A DNA stretch of 64,000 nt from Tetranychus cinnabarinus (GCA_022266195.1 WHVY01000006.1:4154001-4218000); one strand, 5' to 3'; counted from the stretch's first letter, positions 9,313-20,892 are shown. Translations and numbers: made by a program. Notes: a model not told the origin generated them from the sequence alone.

Positions 9313-10149
9313 ACGCTCATCTCGAGTTCTGTTTTATATACGCACCGCGAAGTGATTGGCGATTTTCTATGTCTATTGTAAACAAAACACAGCGTGTATA
9401 AGGTATAATTTATTAAGGTATAACGTATGTCGCAGAGATTAAACTATTATTATCATATTGATGTCGATACAATTTAGTAAAATGTATCATTAGATGATCA
9501 ACTAGTAGACGACACAACCTTCAAAACAGCTTGCGACAGCCAATCGTTAGTCAATCAATAATTGATCGTTGCGTGATTTAAACTTTCATTACATTGTATA
9601 GACTCCAGTTGCTAATCACTTTCATGCTATTGCGACCAGCTTCATAAAACCTCATGCTTATTAATTTTAATACAGGGTGACTAGGGTAAATTCATAACCG
9701 AGAGACTTTTTTTCAAAATAACTGGCAGACGAAAGATGCAGTGGCTCCAATGTTTTTTTTGTAGGCATTGTAATTAAATTCAGGAATTCAAAATTTCTAT
9801 GGGATTTTACATAGAAAAACATTTTTCAGGAAAATTTTATTTATATATCCAATGCATCATCTGAATGAATGTTTTATAAGATCAACTTGTAGCCGTCTGA
9901 TAAGTTTATGAAAATTATCGGCAAATGACGGATTGAACTTGAGCGTTCGCAAGCATGATTCTACAAGCTGCGGAAGTCTACGGTGTAAATCTGAAGTCTG
10001 TAGCATCAACCGTTCGTGAGTTATGGCGGCAAGCAGACTTAAAATAAAAAAATATCCGTTATAATAGCAATTATCGGCCTATTTTGATGGACAGTTGCAT
10101 TTAAATGCATATTGATTTTGCTTGTGTTTCTGTTATTAGCTCGATTACA
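9313..10149. other. GR flank and leader remnant, then probable mariner-like end
   Basis: The GR downstream flank runs to about 9480. A leader copy with ATTGATCGTTGCGTGATTT lies at about 9564-9582 and continues to TTTTAATA at about 9675. There it switches abruptly to CAGGGTGACTAGGG, and a TA followed by CAGGGTG is the usual junction of a Tc1/mariner-type element. Near 9957-10041 a short frame reads VYGVNLKSVASTVRELWRQ, which could be a helix-turn-helix relic. No right end was located. Confidence 0.4.
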
Positions 10150-10257
10150 ATTGCGGTTTACAACGAATTGATAACAAATTTAATGGCCATTATCGGTATT
10201 TGCATTCTACCAACTCTAGGATTCTTCAGTCTTGTTCTCGGAAATTTAATCACAGAG
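10150..10257 (+). pseudogene. GR fragment, end of exon 1
   Basis: Thirty-six codons match the last part of exon 1 (AVYNELITNLMAIIG, then GFFSLVLGNLITE) up to a splice donor GTAATT. The rest of the receptor is absent and no exon 2 follows directly. It is an isolated remnant of the 25256-type subfamily. Confidence 0.75.
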
Positions 10258-10427
10258 GTAATTTAAACCACTGTAATCAAAGATAATTTGTATTTCATCT
10301 CATATTGATTTTGTTTGTACATACATTATACATGTATTAATACATACTTTTTATTAAAAGTCAATATTAACAATTTGATGGCTTGCGATTGAAAATCTCA
10401 TGACAAAAGTCAGTTTGATTTGGGTTC

Positions 10428-10970
10428 AGTTAAAATCAAATAAAGACTGAAAGCACTGACAGAAAGCAGAAAAACCGCAAATTTGTATTTAATTGCAATT
10501 TCTGATTCGAAGAGAATTTGACTCAAAAGTTTGCGATTTAATAAGACGAAGAAAAGATTGACAAAATTTTTGCTAATGGTTTGAGTCAAACTAACATCAC
10601 CGCTGTGAACGAGTTTGGTTATCCTCGACTGGATCATTTTTATCACTTCTTGAATGAGTTCACTGAGATTTACTGTACTATTACGGTACTTTTCAATACT
10701 AATGGACATATTGCCTTTTATCTGGAAGATCCTTCATTCCGTAGCAAGGTTCGATTACCTTTGTGCACATGGGTTACACCATATGAAATTATGTTTACCT
10801 TTCAATAATGGATATTAATCCTTGAAGCTAAAAGGATATTCAAAGTTCTGTCAATAGGGAAGATTTAATCTAATTTTAATTGTTATGGATATAAATCTAA
10901 TTTTGGTTTTTAGTTCATCTTGGAAAACATGTTACTTACGATCAACATCAGACCTCTAACTCAAGTGTAA
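10428..10970 (+). pseudogene. GR pseudogene of the 25256 subfamily
   Basis: The sequence at 10428-10470 aligns with the leader and start of the 25256 receptor but the ATG is lost. The following part retains NGLSQTNITAVNEFGYPRLD and NGHIAFYLEDPSFRSK in one frame (about 10581-10808), with stops before and after. The central and C-terminal thirds are deleted and the copy jumps through intron-like sequence to a changed exon 4 at about 10915-10970 (FILENM, then a shortened tail). Closely related remnants occur at 13376 and 22600, so this already-broken copy seems to have been duplicated. Confidence 0.8.
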
Positions 10971-11181
10971 ATCTTGCTAACTGATTGCTCTCGTTCATCA
11001 AAAGTCCTATCTGGTATATTCATAAGTAAAATAAACATTAATTCAAGATTTCTTAATTATCAAATGATCAATTATGTATTCGAAACAAAAAAAATCAATT
11101 TAAGTATACTTAATAACTGATGCAAATTCAATATAAGATGATTGTTATTGAAAAATCCTTTATGATAGTTTAGTTTATGAA

Positions 11182-11230
11182 TAATTGATGATTGCGTGAT
11201 TTACACTTTAACTTCCAGAGACTCGAGTTG
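11182..11230 (+). promoter_or_regulatory. Conserved GR leader block
   Basis: An almost invariant block of about 48 bp (AATTGAT.ATTGCGTGATT, TACACTTTAACTTCCAGAGAC, TCGAGTTG) lies 70-120 bp upstream of the ATG of this GR gene. It recurs at about 13757, 17327, 20051 and 23071, and inverted at about 7213. It is absent from the 25256 gene. It may be a promoter or 5' UTR element, or simply recent duplication. The function is not known. Confidence 0.5.
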
Positions 11231-11298
11231 CATAACACTCTTATGCCATAAGTTCAAAAGCTTCAAGTTTATTCATTTTAATCAGTGAAAAGAGAGTG

Positions 11299-12837
11299 AT
11301 GTCTATGCATGGAAAAAGCGTTTCTATTCAAATACGAGACTGCTTTTTAAAGTTGCAGCAATTTTTATCTGATGCAATAGAAATTCCTGATTCACATGAG
11401 TTTGACGCAAAAGTTCGCGACTTAGTTAGACGAACAGAAAGATTGACAATTATCTTTCAAGTTGTTCGCAATGGCTTGGATCAAACTGACATTCCGAATG
11501 TAAACGCGTTTGGCTATCGTCGACTTAACTTGGAAGACTGGATCATCGCATCTACTTCTTTGGCCAATCTATTGAGACTTGTTATCCTAATTTTAAATGC
11601 GGATGGACCTATTGCCATTTATTTTGGGGATTTTTTCTTTCGAAGTAAAGATCGTTTACCTTGTCTAGCTTTGTGTGCTATGGCTATTGTAATGATGGTA
11701 ACTATACGAGAATGGGTATTATACCTTGAAGCTAAAGGCGAATTGACAGTACTATCCATATGGAAGGATTACCGTGATGGTGCCAACCTGAATAAACTGT
11801 GTATGAATAAACTGAACACCAAAAGATTTAGATTCAGCATATATTTCGCCTCTCTTATTTTTTATTATGTCATGATAGTTGTTCCTATTTTCATGACATT
11901 TCTGTTTTTTACACCATTAATAACCAATCCTTGGACTTACAGGATTCCTAGATTAGCTTTTTATGGTACTATCTGGACATTTTCACTTATCATAGCTTGT
12001 ACTTTCCTTTTAAACTTTCTCTACGGGTTTGGCTGGTTCATTTTGTGTACGTTTTCATTTCATCTGTTTTGGTTGCTCGATTTACTTGATAGAGCTGGCT
12101 TTTTATTAAACAAGACGAATGCCATTGTTTACACTGAAAAGGATGTTCGAACATTCTGTTTATTAATTATCCACCGTCTCAACAGCTTTGAGTTGGCTTC
12201 TCGTAAGTTACGGTACCTTATGTTACATAATGTTTTAGTCTACTCAGTACTAGCTGATGTATATATTTTCCTTGGAGTTATTGTAAGAGTTTACAATGAT
12301 ATTCTGGCGAATTCGATTGCAAGTTCGGGAATTTCCGCCCTTCTGGCTATCGGAATCTCCGGTCTAATATTGGGAAATCTAATCGGAAAGGTAATCAATT
12401 GAACCGACATTTTATTCAATATTGATTTTTGTTTGCATTCATCAATATATTTCATTAGCTTGACAATTTAACGATTAGACTGCATCAAATAACGATTATG
12501 CGTAAGTTTTCATTGAATACAATGAGCAAGGTAAAGTAAAATTTATTTATTGAATTTTAACAATTTTGGTATCTTATGGGGTTGGAAAAGATGTATTATA
12601 AAAAATAGTTTGTCTTTGCTCCAGGCTTTGGAGATCATGGATCGAGTTGCTGGACCATACAATGGTGTTAAAGTAGGAGACTTTATTACTATCGATAAAA
12701 CCTTCTTCATCTTGGTGAGATTCTATGGCATGATAATCGTTGTTTATTGAAATCTAAGCTTTGTTTTCTTTTAGTTCATCCTGGAAAATATATCAACTTT
12801 AATGCTAATTACGATCAACGTTAGACCTCTTATTTGA
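11299..12837 (+). CDS. Gustatory receptor family protein, 438 aa (GR copy 1)
   Basis: Four exons: 11299-12390, 12459-12530, 12625-12714, 12775-12837, all junctions phase 0 with GT-AG. The predicted protein is 438 aa, typical for arthropod GRs. Hydrophobic segments after residue 75 fit seven helices, and the N-terminus is long, polar and cytoplasmic as known for inverted-topology insect GRs. The last exons give IMDRVAGPYNGVKVGDF and FILENISTLMLITIN, which lie where insect GRs carry the TYhhhhhQF signature, here altered. ATG at 11299 is chosen because the sequence upstream has stops in frame and all paralogs start at this point. The role would be contact chemosensation, ligand unknown. Family call is by organisation and topology; specific ligand or ortholog cannot be given. 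Confidence 0.85.
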
Positions 12838-13375
12838 ACGCTCATCTTGCTCTGAGTTTCTCAATGGTCACTTCGTAGTGATGGGCGATTCAATTCTTAT
12901 TGTAAACAAAACTAACGATAACTATCGTAAGCTTATATAAGGTATAAGTATTATATAATAGATGATGGTATAAGGTGTTTCGAAGAGATCCGAGAAAGCA
13001 TCGATTTCAATGCTGTTTCTTTTTTGACTGAGTATCACGCAGCATTGATTTCATCGATAGTCGAATCGATTGTGCAGAACACTATCGCCAATCTTTCATC
13101 TTTTACAGTAGATTAACGGTATGAAACCCAAAAAATTGTTTCTAAATATCAACATTTTTTTGCACGATTCATGGGTTCTATGTACTAATAGTTTTTTTAC
13201 CTTTTTTGTCAATAAATACTGTAACTATACAATTTTACTGCTTGTTTTTCGATTACTGATTTTGATTTTTTTCTTTTATACTGATTAATTAAGGCTAAGT
13301 AATGTTTTAACCAAAAACGATCAAAATCTTTTTTTCATAGCGAACCGCAAAATGTATTTGACACCCTAATAATAA
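12838..13375. other. GR downstream flank (duplicated block)
   Basis: This contains the common GR 3' flank, then a stretch (about 12975-13260: GACTGAGTATCACG, GTCGAATCGATTGTGCAGA, TCAATAAATACTGTAACT) that recurs at about 22150-22390 and partly at 15880-15960. It is noncoding and shows the extent of the duplicated GR unit. Confidence 0.6.
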
Positions 13376-13535
13376 GAAGAACGGAAAGATTGACAAAATT
13401 GTTGTTAAGAGTTTTGAGTCAAACTAACTTCACCGCTGTGAGCGAATTTGTTATGAATTGAAATCCAAATTTGTTTTTCTAGTTCATCTTTGAAAATATA
13501 ACATGGTAATATCGATCAACGTTAGGCCACTAATT
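13376..13535 (+). pseudogene. GR remnant (exon 1 fragment joined to exon 4)
   Basis: A short stretch matching RTERLTK...GLSQTNFTAVSEF runs directly into intron-3-like sequence and a damaged exon 4 (from about 13482). It shares its deletion pattern with the remnants at 10428 and 22600. Confidence 0.7.
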
Positions 13536-13873
13536 AAAGCGTGGATCTTGCTGATTGATTGAATTTGTTTATCAAAAGTGCTGTCGTGTATATGAATATG
13601 TAAACTAAACATTAAATTGCGATTTCTTAATTATCAAAAGATCAGTTATGTATTCGAAACAATAAAAATCAATTTAAGTATACTTAATAACTGATGCAAA
13701 TTCAATATAAGATGGTTGTTATTGAAAAAGCCTTTATGACAGTTTAGTTTATGAATAATTGATCATTGCGTGATTTACACTTTAACTTCCAGAGACTCAA
13801 GTTGCATAACACTCGCATGCTATTCAATTCAAAAGCTTCAAACTTATTCATTTTAATCAGTGAAAAGGTAGTG

Positions 13874-15422
13874 ATGGCTATAAATGAAAAAAGCGTTTCT
13901 ATTAAAATACGAAAATACTTTATAAAGTTGAAACAAAATTTATCTGATTCAATAGAAATTCCTGATTCACATGAGTTTGACTCAAAAGTTCGCGACTTAG
14001 TTAGACGAACAGAAAGATTAACAATTATTTTTCAAGGTGTTCGCAATGGCTTAAATCAAACTGACATTCCGAATGTAAACGCGTTCGGTTATCGTCGTCT
14101 TAACTTGGTTGACTGGATCATCGCATTGACTTGTTTGACCAATCTATTGAGAATTTTTGTACTCATTTTCTATGCTGATGATCCTCTTGTCTTTTATCTT
14201 GGTGATCCTTTATTTCGGAGTAAAAATCGGTTGGTTTTGATAACATGGGTTGCAATGGTTATTGTAATAATGGTAATTGTGCGAGAATGGGTATTATACC
14301 TCGAAGCTAAAGGCAAAATGACATTACTATCAATATGGAAGGACCTCCGTGATTGTTGCAACTTTGATAAACTTTTTATGAATAAACTAAGATTCAGAAG
14401 ATTTGCATTCAGCATATATTTCGTCTCTCTTATTTTCTGCTATGTGATGATAGTTGTTCCCATTTTTGTAACATTTCTGTTTTCTACACCATTACTGACC
14501 AATCCTTGGACTTACAAGATTCCTAGATTAGCTTTTTATGGTACTATCTGGACATTTTCACTTATCATAGCTATTACGTTTCTTTTAAACTCGCTCGTCG
14601 GGTTTGGTTGGCTTATTTTGTGTACGTTTTTATTTCATCTGTTTGAGTTGCTCGATTTACTTGATAGAGCTGGCTTTTTATTAAACAAGAACAATGCCAT
14701 TATTTATGCTGAAAAGGATGTTAAAACATTTTGTCTATTAATTATCCGTCGTCTCAACAGTTTTGAGTTGGCTTCTCGTCAATTACGATATGTTTTGTTA
14801 TATAATGTCTTACTCTACTCATTAACATGTGATGTTTATATTTTTTTTGGTGTTATTGTAAGAATTTACAATGATTTTCTCGCGAATTTGCTGACAATTT
14901 TTGGAATTTTTATTCTTTCGATTATCGGAATCTCCGGTTTAATACTGGGAAATTTAATCACAAAGGTAATCAATTAAACCAACATTTTATTCAATACTGA
15001 TTTTTGCTAACATTTATGAATATATTTCATTAGCTTGACAATTTAACGATTAGACTGCATCAAATAACGATTATGCGTAAGTTTTCAGTGAATACAATGA
15101 GCAAGGTAAAGTATAGTTTATTTTTTGAATTTCAAACAATTTCGGTATTTTATACGGGTTACAATAATGCGAACAAATTATAAAGAATGGTTTGTCTTTG
15201 TCTTCGCTTAGGTTTTGGAGATCATGGATCGAGTTGCTGGACCATACAATGGTATCAAAGTAGGAGACTTCTTTACTGTCGATAAAACTTCATTCATATT
15301 GGTAAGAAGTTTTTTAATGATGATTGATGTGGATTAAAATAAAAATCCTTTCCTTTCAGTTCATCTTGGAAAACATATCAACTTTAATGCTGATTACAAT
15401 CAACGTTAGACCTCTCATTTGA
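13874..15422 (+). CDS. Gustatory receptor family protein, 438 aa (GR copy 2)
   Basis: Exons 13874-14965, 15034-15105, 15212-15301, 15360-15422; 438 aa. It shares the N-terminal DLVRRTERLTIIFQ, DIPNVNAFGYRRLN and REWVLYLEAKGK motifs and the loop TNPWTYKIPRLAFYG with copies 1, 3 and 4. An in-frame ATG 54 nt upstream would add MLFNSKASN..., but the same region carries stops in copies 1, 3 and 4, so the downstream ATG is preferred. The conserved leader block lies at about 13757-13804. Membrane protein, probable chemoreceptor; ligand unknown. Differences from copy 3 are scattered substitutions, with the C-terminal GNLITKV identical. Confidence 0.85.
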
Positions 15423-16140
15423 ATGCTCATCTCGCTCTGAGTTCTGTATTTCTTTATGTTCGCTTTGTAGTGATGGGCGATTTTCGATTTCAGACCTGAC
15501 CGATTTTTATTGTAAAAACGTCTTATAATGTATAAAACGTAATAATCTCGTAAAGATGCGAGAAAGCACTGTATAGTGATGTTCAATTTGAGATTTTTAT
15601 TGTAAACAAAACTTTCTACGTTAGTTAGAAAACGTAGAGATCCGTAGAGATCCGACAAAGCACAATGGACTAACTTTCATGGATTAGTTTTGTTGCTTCT
15701 TTGGGCTAAGTCCCAGTCGAAGGCGTCATACACGCCTCGAAATGCGCACTCAATAAAAGTCTAAGATTTGGCGCAATTTTGCGTTAATAAAATTTGGTGT
15801 GCGCTAAGTGTTTGTCTAAATTTTTAGAAACATAGCTTTTGCTGGCTTGAATTGCTGCTTGATTTTTGGGCTAAGTATCACGTAGCATCGATTTTACTGA
15901 TAGTCGAATCTTTTCATCACAACAGTAACACTTATTATTATCTTTACAGTAGATTATCGTAAATCCAAAACGATTTCACGTAAAATGACATTAAAGAGAG
16001 CTACACCGCAATCGATCAATTTAATTTATTAACATGGAAAGGAAGAGTTCATAGTTTTAAACTAAATCAAATAGCATTTACACCACAAGTTTCATAAATA
16101 TTTGGTACTATCTATTAATCTAGCATTTAAACATAGGCTT
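15423..16140. other. GR flank with a short foreign insertion
   Basis: The downstream flank of copy 2 contains a tandemly repeated TTTTTATTGTAAACAAAAC-type piece. Between about 15709 and 15815 it is interrupted by sequence absent from sister flanks, with a short CG-rich inverted pair (GAAGGCGT...ACGCCTC) and TTGGCGCAATTTTGCG. No gene is visible. Confidence 0.45.
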
Positions 16141-16145
16141 TAGAA

Positions 16146-16534
16146 TGCATTTTTACCTTGACAAAATGCAATATCAGTATTACCATCGCAAGCTATTGCA
16201 GCTCCTCCACCACAAATTGACACTTTGAAAATGTAACTTCCTCCCCGGATCATCCCGCCAATATGATTTAAAACCATCAGGCCCATCTACCATATGTAAA
16301 TTAAACCTTTTTCATCGGAGAACATTACTGTCAACCACTTATTACTAAAGTCAATGTATTTTCAGCAAAAGCAATTCGAGCGGCTTTATGTTCAGCAGTC
16401 AGTGGAGGTTTACAGTTAGGTTTCCTAAACTCGAAATTTTCAGCTCTTCTAGCGGCATAGTCAAAAAACGCTGGCCCTAATCCCATTTGACACTCAATGA
16501 ACGACGAAGATCCGTTAATTTTAATTAAAAACAT
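16146..16534 (-). pseudogene. Tc1/mariner transposase fragment
   Basis: Minus-strand translation gives CKPPLTAEHKAARIAFAE, then after a frame change KWLTVMFSDEK, then FNLHMVDGPDGFKSYWRDDPG. This matches the Tc1/mariner pattern LTxxHKxxRLxFAxxx..W..V.FSDEKxFNLDGPDGxxxYWxD, including the first catalytic Asp of the DDE/D triad in FSDE. At least two frameshifts and the loss of the rest of the catalytic domain make it inactive. The upstream part of the frame (to 16534) is not recognised. It separates GR copies 2 and 3. Confidence 0.75.
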
Positions 16535-16539
16535 ATAGC

Positions 16540-17320
16540 GGACAGAAACAATGAAATACGTCTAAATTTATGGATTGACTGACTTCTAAAAAAGGTTCTC
16601 AGACTTTCTCATTCACTTGATTGGCTTAAAGCGGCGAAATCAGAGATCATTTGCATGGCCTCTATCCCATTTAACGCAGCGTACAGCAAATTCGATAAAA
16701 ATTCGTTAGTCATGGTCACTAATTGAATCACTCAAGCCTTGAAATTCTTCCATGTTTGATTTTATCAGAAAACAATTGAATACAATTCCGCTTCTAAAAT
16801 CTACAAAATAAGCCTAAATATGTCACTCTCTGTCGACTAGAAGAAAAGTTATTACGTACAAAAGTTTTCCGCGATAGTGTGAGACAGCCTGTTAATTGAT
16901 TAGAAGTGAATTTCATTTTGCTTAATTAAAATTAATAGCAACCTGAGTTTTAATCTGTTAATGTGGACTAATTGTTTAAACTGTAAAATTTAATTGTTTC
17001 CCCCTGTAGTTCACATAGATGTCGGCACTCCAAAAAGTCTCAAAACTCAAGGCAATACTGTATTTTTATATAATATTTCAATCAAGATGAACGTTGGACC
17101 TCTAATTTAAGTGTAAATCTTGCTAATTGATTGAATTTGTTTATCAAAAGTGCTCTCTGAAATATTAATATGTAAACTAAAAATTAATTTTCTCGATTAT
17201 CAACTGCTCAATTATGTATTTGAAACAATAAAAATCTATTTGGGTATATTGATGCCGACTCAATAAAATATAATATATGAACTGACTGTTGTTACCAAAG
17301 CTTTTAAACAGTTTATGAAT
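16540..17320. other. Spacer before GR copy 3
   Basis: I see no gene here. From about 17090 the sequence matches the upstream flanks of other GR copies (AATGTTGGACCTCTAATTTAAG..., then CAATTATGTATTTGAAACAATA). Confidence 0.5.
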
Positions 17321-17442
17321 AATTGATCATTGCGTGATTTACACTTTAACTTGATACTCGAGTTAGAGATAGAGACATCACTCGCATGCTATGCAATTCA
17401 AAAGCTTCAAACTTATTCATTTTGATCAGTTAGAAGGGAGAG

Positions 17443-18990
17443 ATGGCTATAAATGTAGAAAGCGTTTCTATTAAAATACGAAACTACTTTTCAAAGTTGA
17501 AACAAATTTTATCTGATTCAATAGAAATTCCCGATTCACATAAGTTTGACGCAAAAGTTCGCGACTTAGTAAGACGAACAGAAAGATTGACGATTGTCTT
17601 TCAAGTTGTTCGCAATGGTCTGAATCAAACTGACATTCCGAATATAAACACGTTCGGTTATCGTCGACTTAACTTGGTAGACTGGATCATCGTCTTGACT
17701 TCTTTGGCCAATCTATTGAGAGCCATTGTACTCATTTCGAGTATGAATGAACATATTGCCATTTACCTTGGTGATTCTTTATTTCGTAGTAAAGATCGTT
17801 TACCTTTTCTAGCAATAATTTCAATGGGTATTGTAATAATGGCAATTGTGCGAGAATGGGTATTATACCTCGAAGCTAAAGGAAAATTGAAGGTACTATC
17901 CATATGGAAGGATTACCGTGATGGTTGCAACCTCGGTAAACTTTGTATGAATAAACTCAACCTCAAAAGATTTAGATTCAGCATATACTTGGTCTCTCTT
18001 ATTTTCTGTTATGGTATGATAGTTGTTCCTATTTTTATGACAATCGCGTTTTTTACACCATTACTAACCAATCCTTGGACATACAAGATTCCTAGATTAG
18101 CTTTTTATGGTACTATCTGGACATTTTCACTTATCATAGCTATTACTTTCCTTTTAAACTCGCTCGTCGGGTTCGTCTGGTTATTTTTGTGTACTTTTTT
18201 ATTTCATCTGTTTCAGTTGCTCGATTCACTTGATAGAGCTGACTTTTTATTAAACAAGACAAATGCTATTATTTACACAGAAAAGGATTTTCAATCATTT
18301 TGTTCATTAATTATCAGTCGTCTCAACAGTTTCGAGTTGGCTTCTCGCAAGTTACGATACCTTTTGTTATATAATGTTTTTATTTACTCATTATTTGGTG
18401 ATGTATATATTTTCCTTGGAGTTATTGTAAGAGTTTACAATGATATTCTAGCAAATTTGACCACAATTTTTGGAATCATTATTCTTTCGATTATTGGAAT
18501 CTCCGGTTTAATACTGGGAAATTTAATCACAAAGGTAATCAATTATACAAACATTTTATTCAATATTGATTTTTGCTAACATTTATGAATATATTTCATT
18601 AGCTTGACAATTTAACGATTAGACTGCATCAAATAACGATTATGCGTAAGTTTTCAGTGAATACAATGAGCAAGGTAAAGTATAGTTTATTTATATAACG
18701 CCGAAAAATTTCGGTATCTTATTGGGTTGAAATAATACGAAAAGATGTATTATAAAAAAATTGTTTGTCTTTGGTACAGGTTTTGGAGATCATGGATCGA
18801 GTTGCTGGACCATACAACGGTGTCAAAGTGGGAGACTTTCTTACTGTCGATAAAACCTTATTCATATTGGTAAGACGTTTAATAATGATGATTGATGTGC
18901 ATTAAAATGAAAATTGTTTCGTTCTAGTTCGTCTTGGAAAATATATCAACTTTAATGCTAATTACGGTCAACGTTAGACCTCTTATTTGA
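17443..18990 (+). CDS. Gustatory receptor family protein, 438 aa (GR copy 3)
   Basis: Exons 17443-18534, 18603-18674, 18780-18869, 18928-18990; 438 aa. Very close to copy 2 across the C-terminal half (the ITFLLNSLVGF helix and TIFGI..LSIIGISGLILGN). In the second extracellular or loop region (IAIYLGDSLFRSKDRLP) it resembles copy 4. The mixed affinity could reflect gene conversion. ATG at 17443 follows in-frame stops and aligns with paralogs. The leader block lies at about 17327. Probable contact chemoreceptor in the plasma membrane of sensory neurons, by family; ligand unknown. Confidence 0.85.
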
Positions 18991-19500
18991 ACGCTCATCT
19001 TGCTCTGAGTTCTGTGTTCAATGGTCACTGTGTAGTGATGGGCGATTTTCGATTTTTATTGTAAACAAAACATAGCTTATAAGGTTGAAGCCAATTCTGT
19101 ATAGTTCAACTATCGATTATAAGTAAATTTGCAGTGAATACAATGAGCAAGGTACGTAATGAGTAAATATAATTTATTGCATTGATAACTAACCCTGGTA
19201 TGACTTTGATGTCCAATTGTCACCCAAAACATTTAGCAACGAAACTTTTCTTTATTTCTGACTTTATTCATACTATCCAACTTGTGTCTTGAAAATATTG
19301 AAAAATTATCTAAACATTATAACAGTTTAGATTGACAAATGATGAAAAGTTCGAATTTAATGAAGTTAGAAATATAATGATTATATTAGAAAATTGAACC
19401 TAAATTGTGAATAATTAAATATTTAAAATTAAAATTTCATATATTTAGCGAGATACTTAAGTTTAATGTTTATTCATTTTCATTCAATCGAAAGCGAATG
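18991..19500. other. GR flank with stray exon 2 fragment
   Basis: The common downstream flank ends at about 19090. A 30-bp piece of exon 2 (TTTGCAGTGAATACAATGAGC, 19126-19153 region) with its GTACGT donor follows without other exons. The rest is AT-rich with no feature. Confidence 0.55.
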
Positions 19501-19806
19501 ATGGCTGTAAATGATAAAAATGTGAAGCAAAAAGTTTCTCGTTTAATACCAGATTCAAAAGAGTTTGACTCTAAAGTTCGCGGTCTGATAACACGAACAG
19601 AAAAATTAACATTAATTAATTAAACTTTCAAGTTGTCCGTAAAGGTTTGAATCAAACCAACATTATAAATGTAATTCGTTTATCGATGACCTGAACCGAT
19701 AGACTGGATCATAGCGGTCGTTTCTTTGGTCAATATGTTGAGATTCACTGTACTCCTCTTCAATACCAACGACTCTATCGCCATTTATCTCGGCGATCCT
19801 TTAACA
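19501..19806 (+). pseudogene. GR pseudogene, 5' third only
   Basis: It begins with ATG and AVNDKNVKQKVS, then SKEFDSKVRGLITRTEKLT, followed by TAA codons and a frameshift. The later pieces match RKGLNQTN and IAIYLGDPL of the 25256 subfamily. The sequence stops at about 19806, where it jumps to upstream flank of the next GR copy. Confidence 0.85.
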
Positions 19807-20169
19807 TCTATTAGTTTAAGCGTAAATCTTTCTGATTGATTGAATTCGTTTATCAAGAGGGCTATCTGGTATATTGATATGTAAACTAAACATTAAATCG
19901 AGATTTCATAAAAACAAAATAATCAATTATGTATTCGAAACAATAGAAATCAATTTGTGTATATTGATATTAAACCGATAAAATATCATATACTAACTAT
20001 AGTATAAACTGATTGTTATTGAAAAAGCCTTTAAGACAGTTTATTTATGAATAATTGATCATTGCGTGATTTACACTTTAACTTCCAGAGACTCGAGTTT
20101 AATATAATTCGCATGCTATTCAATTCAAAAGCTTCAAGCTTGTTCACTTTAATCAGTAAAAAGGGAGTG

Positions 20170-20892
20170 ATGGCTATAAGTGAAAAAAGCGTTTCTATTG
20201 CAATACGAGACTACTTTTTAAAGTTTAAACAAATTTTATCTGATTCAATAGCAATTCCCGATTCACATGAGTTTGACTCAAAAGTTCGCGACTTAGTTAG
20301 ACGGACGGAAAGATTGACGATTGTCTTTCAAGTTGTTCGCAATGGTCTGAATCAAACTGACATTCCAAATGTAAACAAGTTTGGTTATCGTCGCCTTAAC
20401 TTGGTAGACTGGATCATCGCATCTACTTCTTTGGCCAATCTTTTGAGACTTGTACTCATTTTCAATACTGATGAACCTATTGCCATTTATTTCGGGGATT
20501 TTTTGTTTCGAAGTAAAGTGCGAATCAATTAACGATTATGCGTAAGTTTTCATTGAATACAATTGGCAAGGTAAAGTAAAATTTATTTATTGAATTTTTA
20601 ACAATTTCGGTATCTTATGGGGTTGGAAATATTACAAAAAGATGTATTATAGACAATGGTTTGTCTTTGTCTTTGCTCCAGACTTTTGAGATCATGGATC
20701 GAGTTGCTGGACCATACAACGGTGTCAAAGTAGGAGACTTTATCACTGTCGATAAAACCTTCTTCATATTGGTTAGACGTTTTTTATTGATGATTGATGT
20801 GGATTAAAATAAAAATTGTTTCATTCCAGTTCATCTTGGAAAATATATCAACTTTAATGCTGTTTACGGTCAACGTTAGACCTCTTATTTGA
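20170..20892 (+). pseudogene. GR pseudogene made by an internal deletion
   Basis: From ATG 20170 the first about 115 codons are intact and almost identical to copies 3 and 4. At LFRSK (about 20515) the sequence jumps straight into the middle of exon 2 (ATTAACGATTATGCGTAAG), removing about 0.8 kb. The fusion reads KVRIN and stops at 20530-20532. The exon 2 remnant still has its donor, and exon 3 (20682-20771) and exon 4 (ending 20892) are intact. Any product would be a 120-aa soluble N-terminal piece plus one or two helices. The leader block at about 20051 is intact, so it could still be transcribed. Confidence 0.9.

Noticed and set aside
13766..13873. Upstream in-frame extension of GR copy 2
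   Set aside because: The same region carries stop codons in copies 1, 3 and 4, so the shared downstream ATG is the likely start.
15356..15658. Minus-strand 100-codon frame over GR exon 4 and flank
   Set aside because: Antisense shadow; the sense strand shows an intact splice acceptor, exon and stop.
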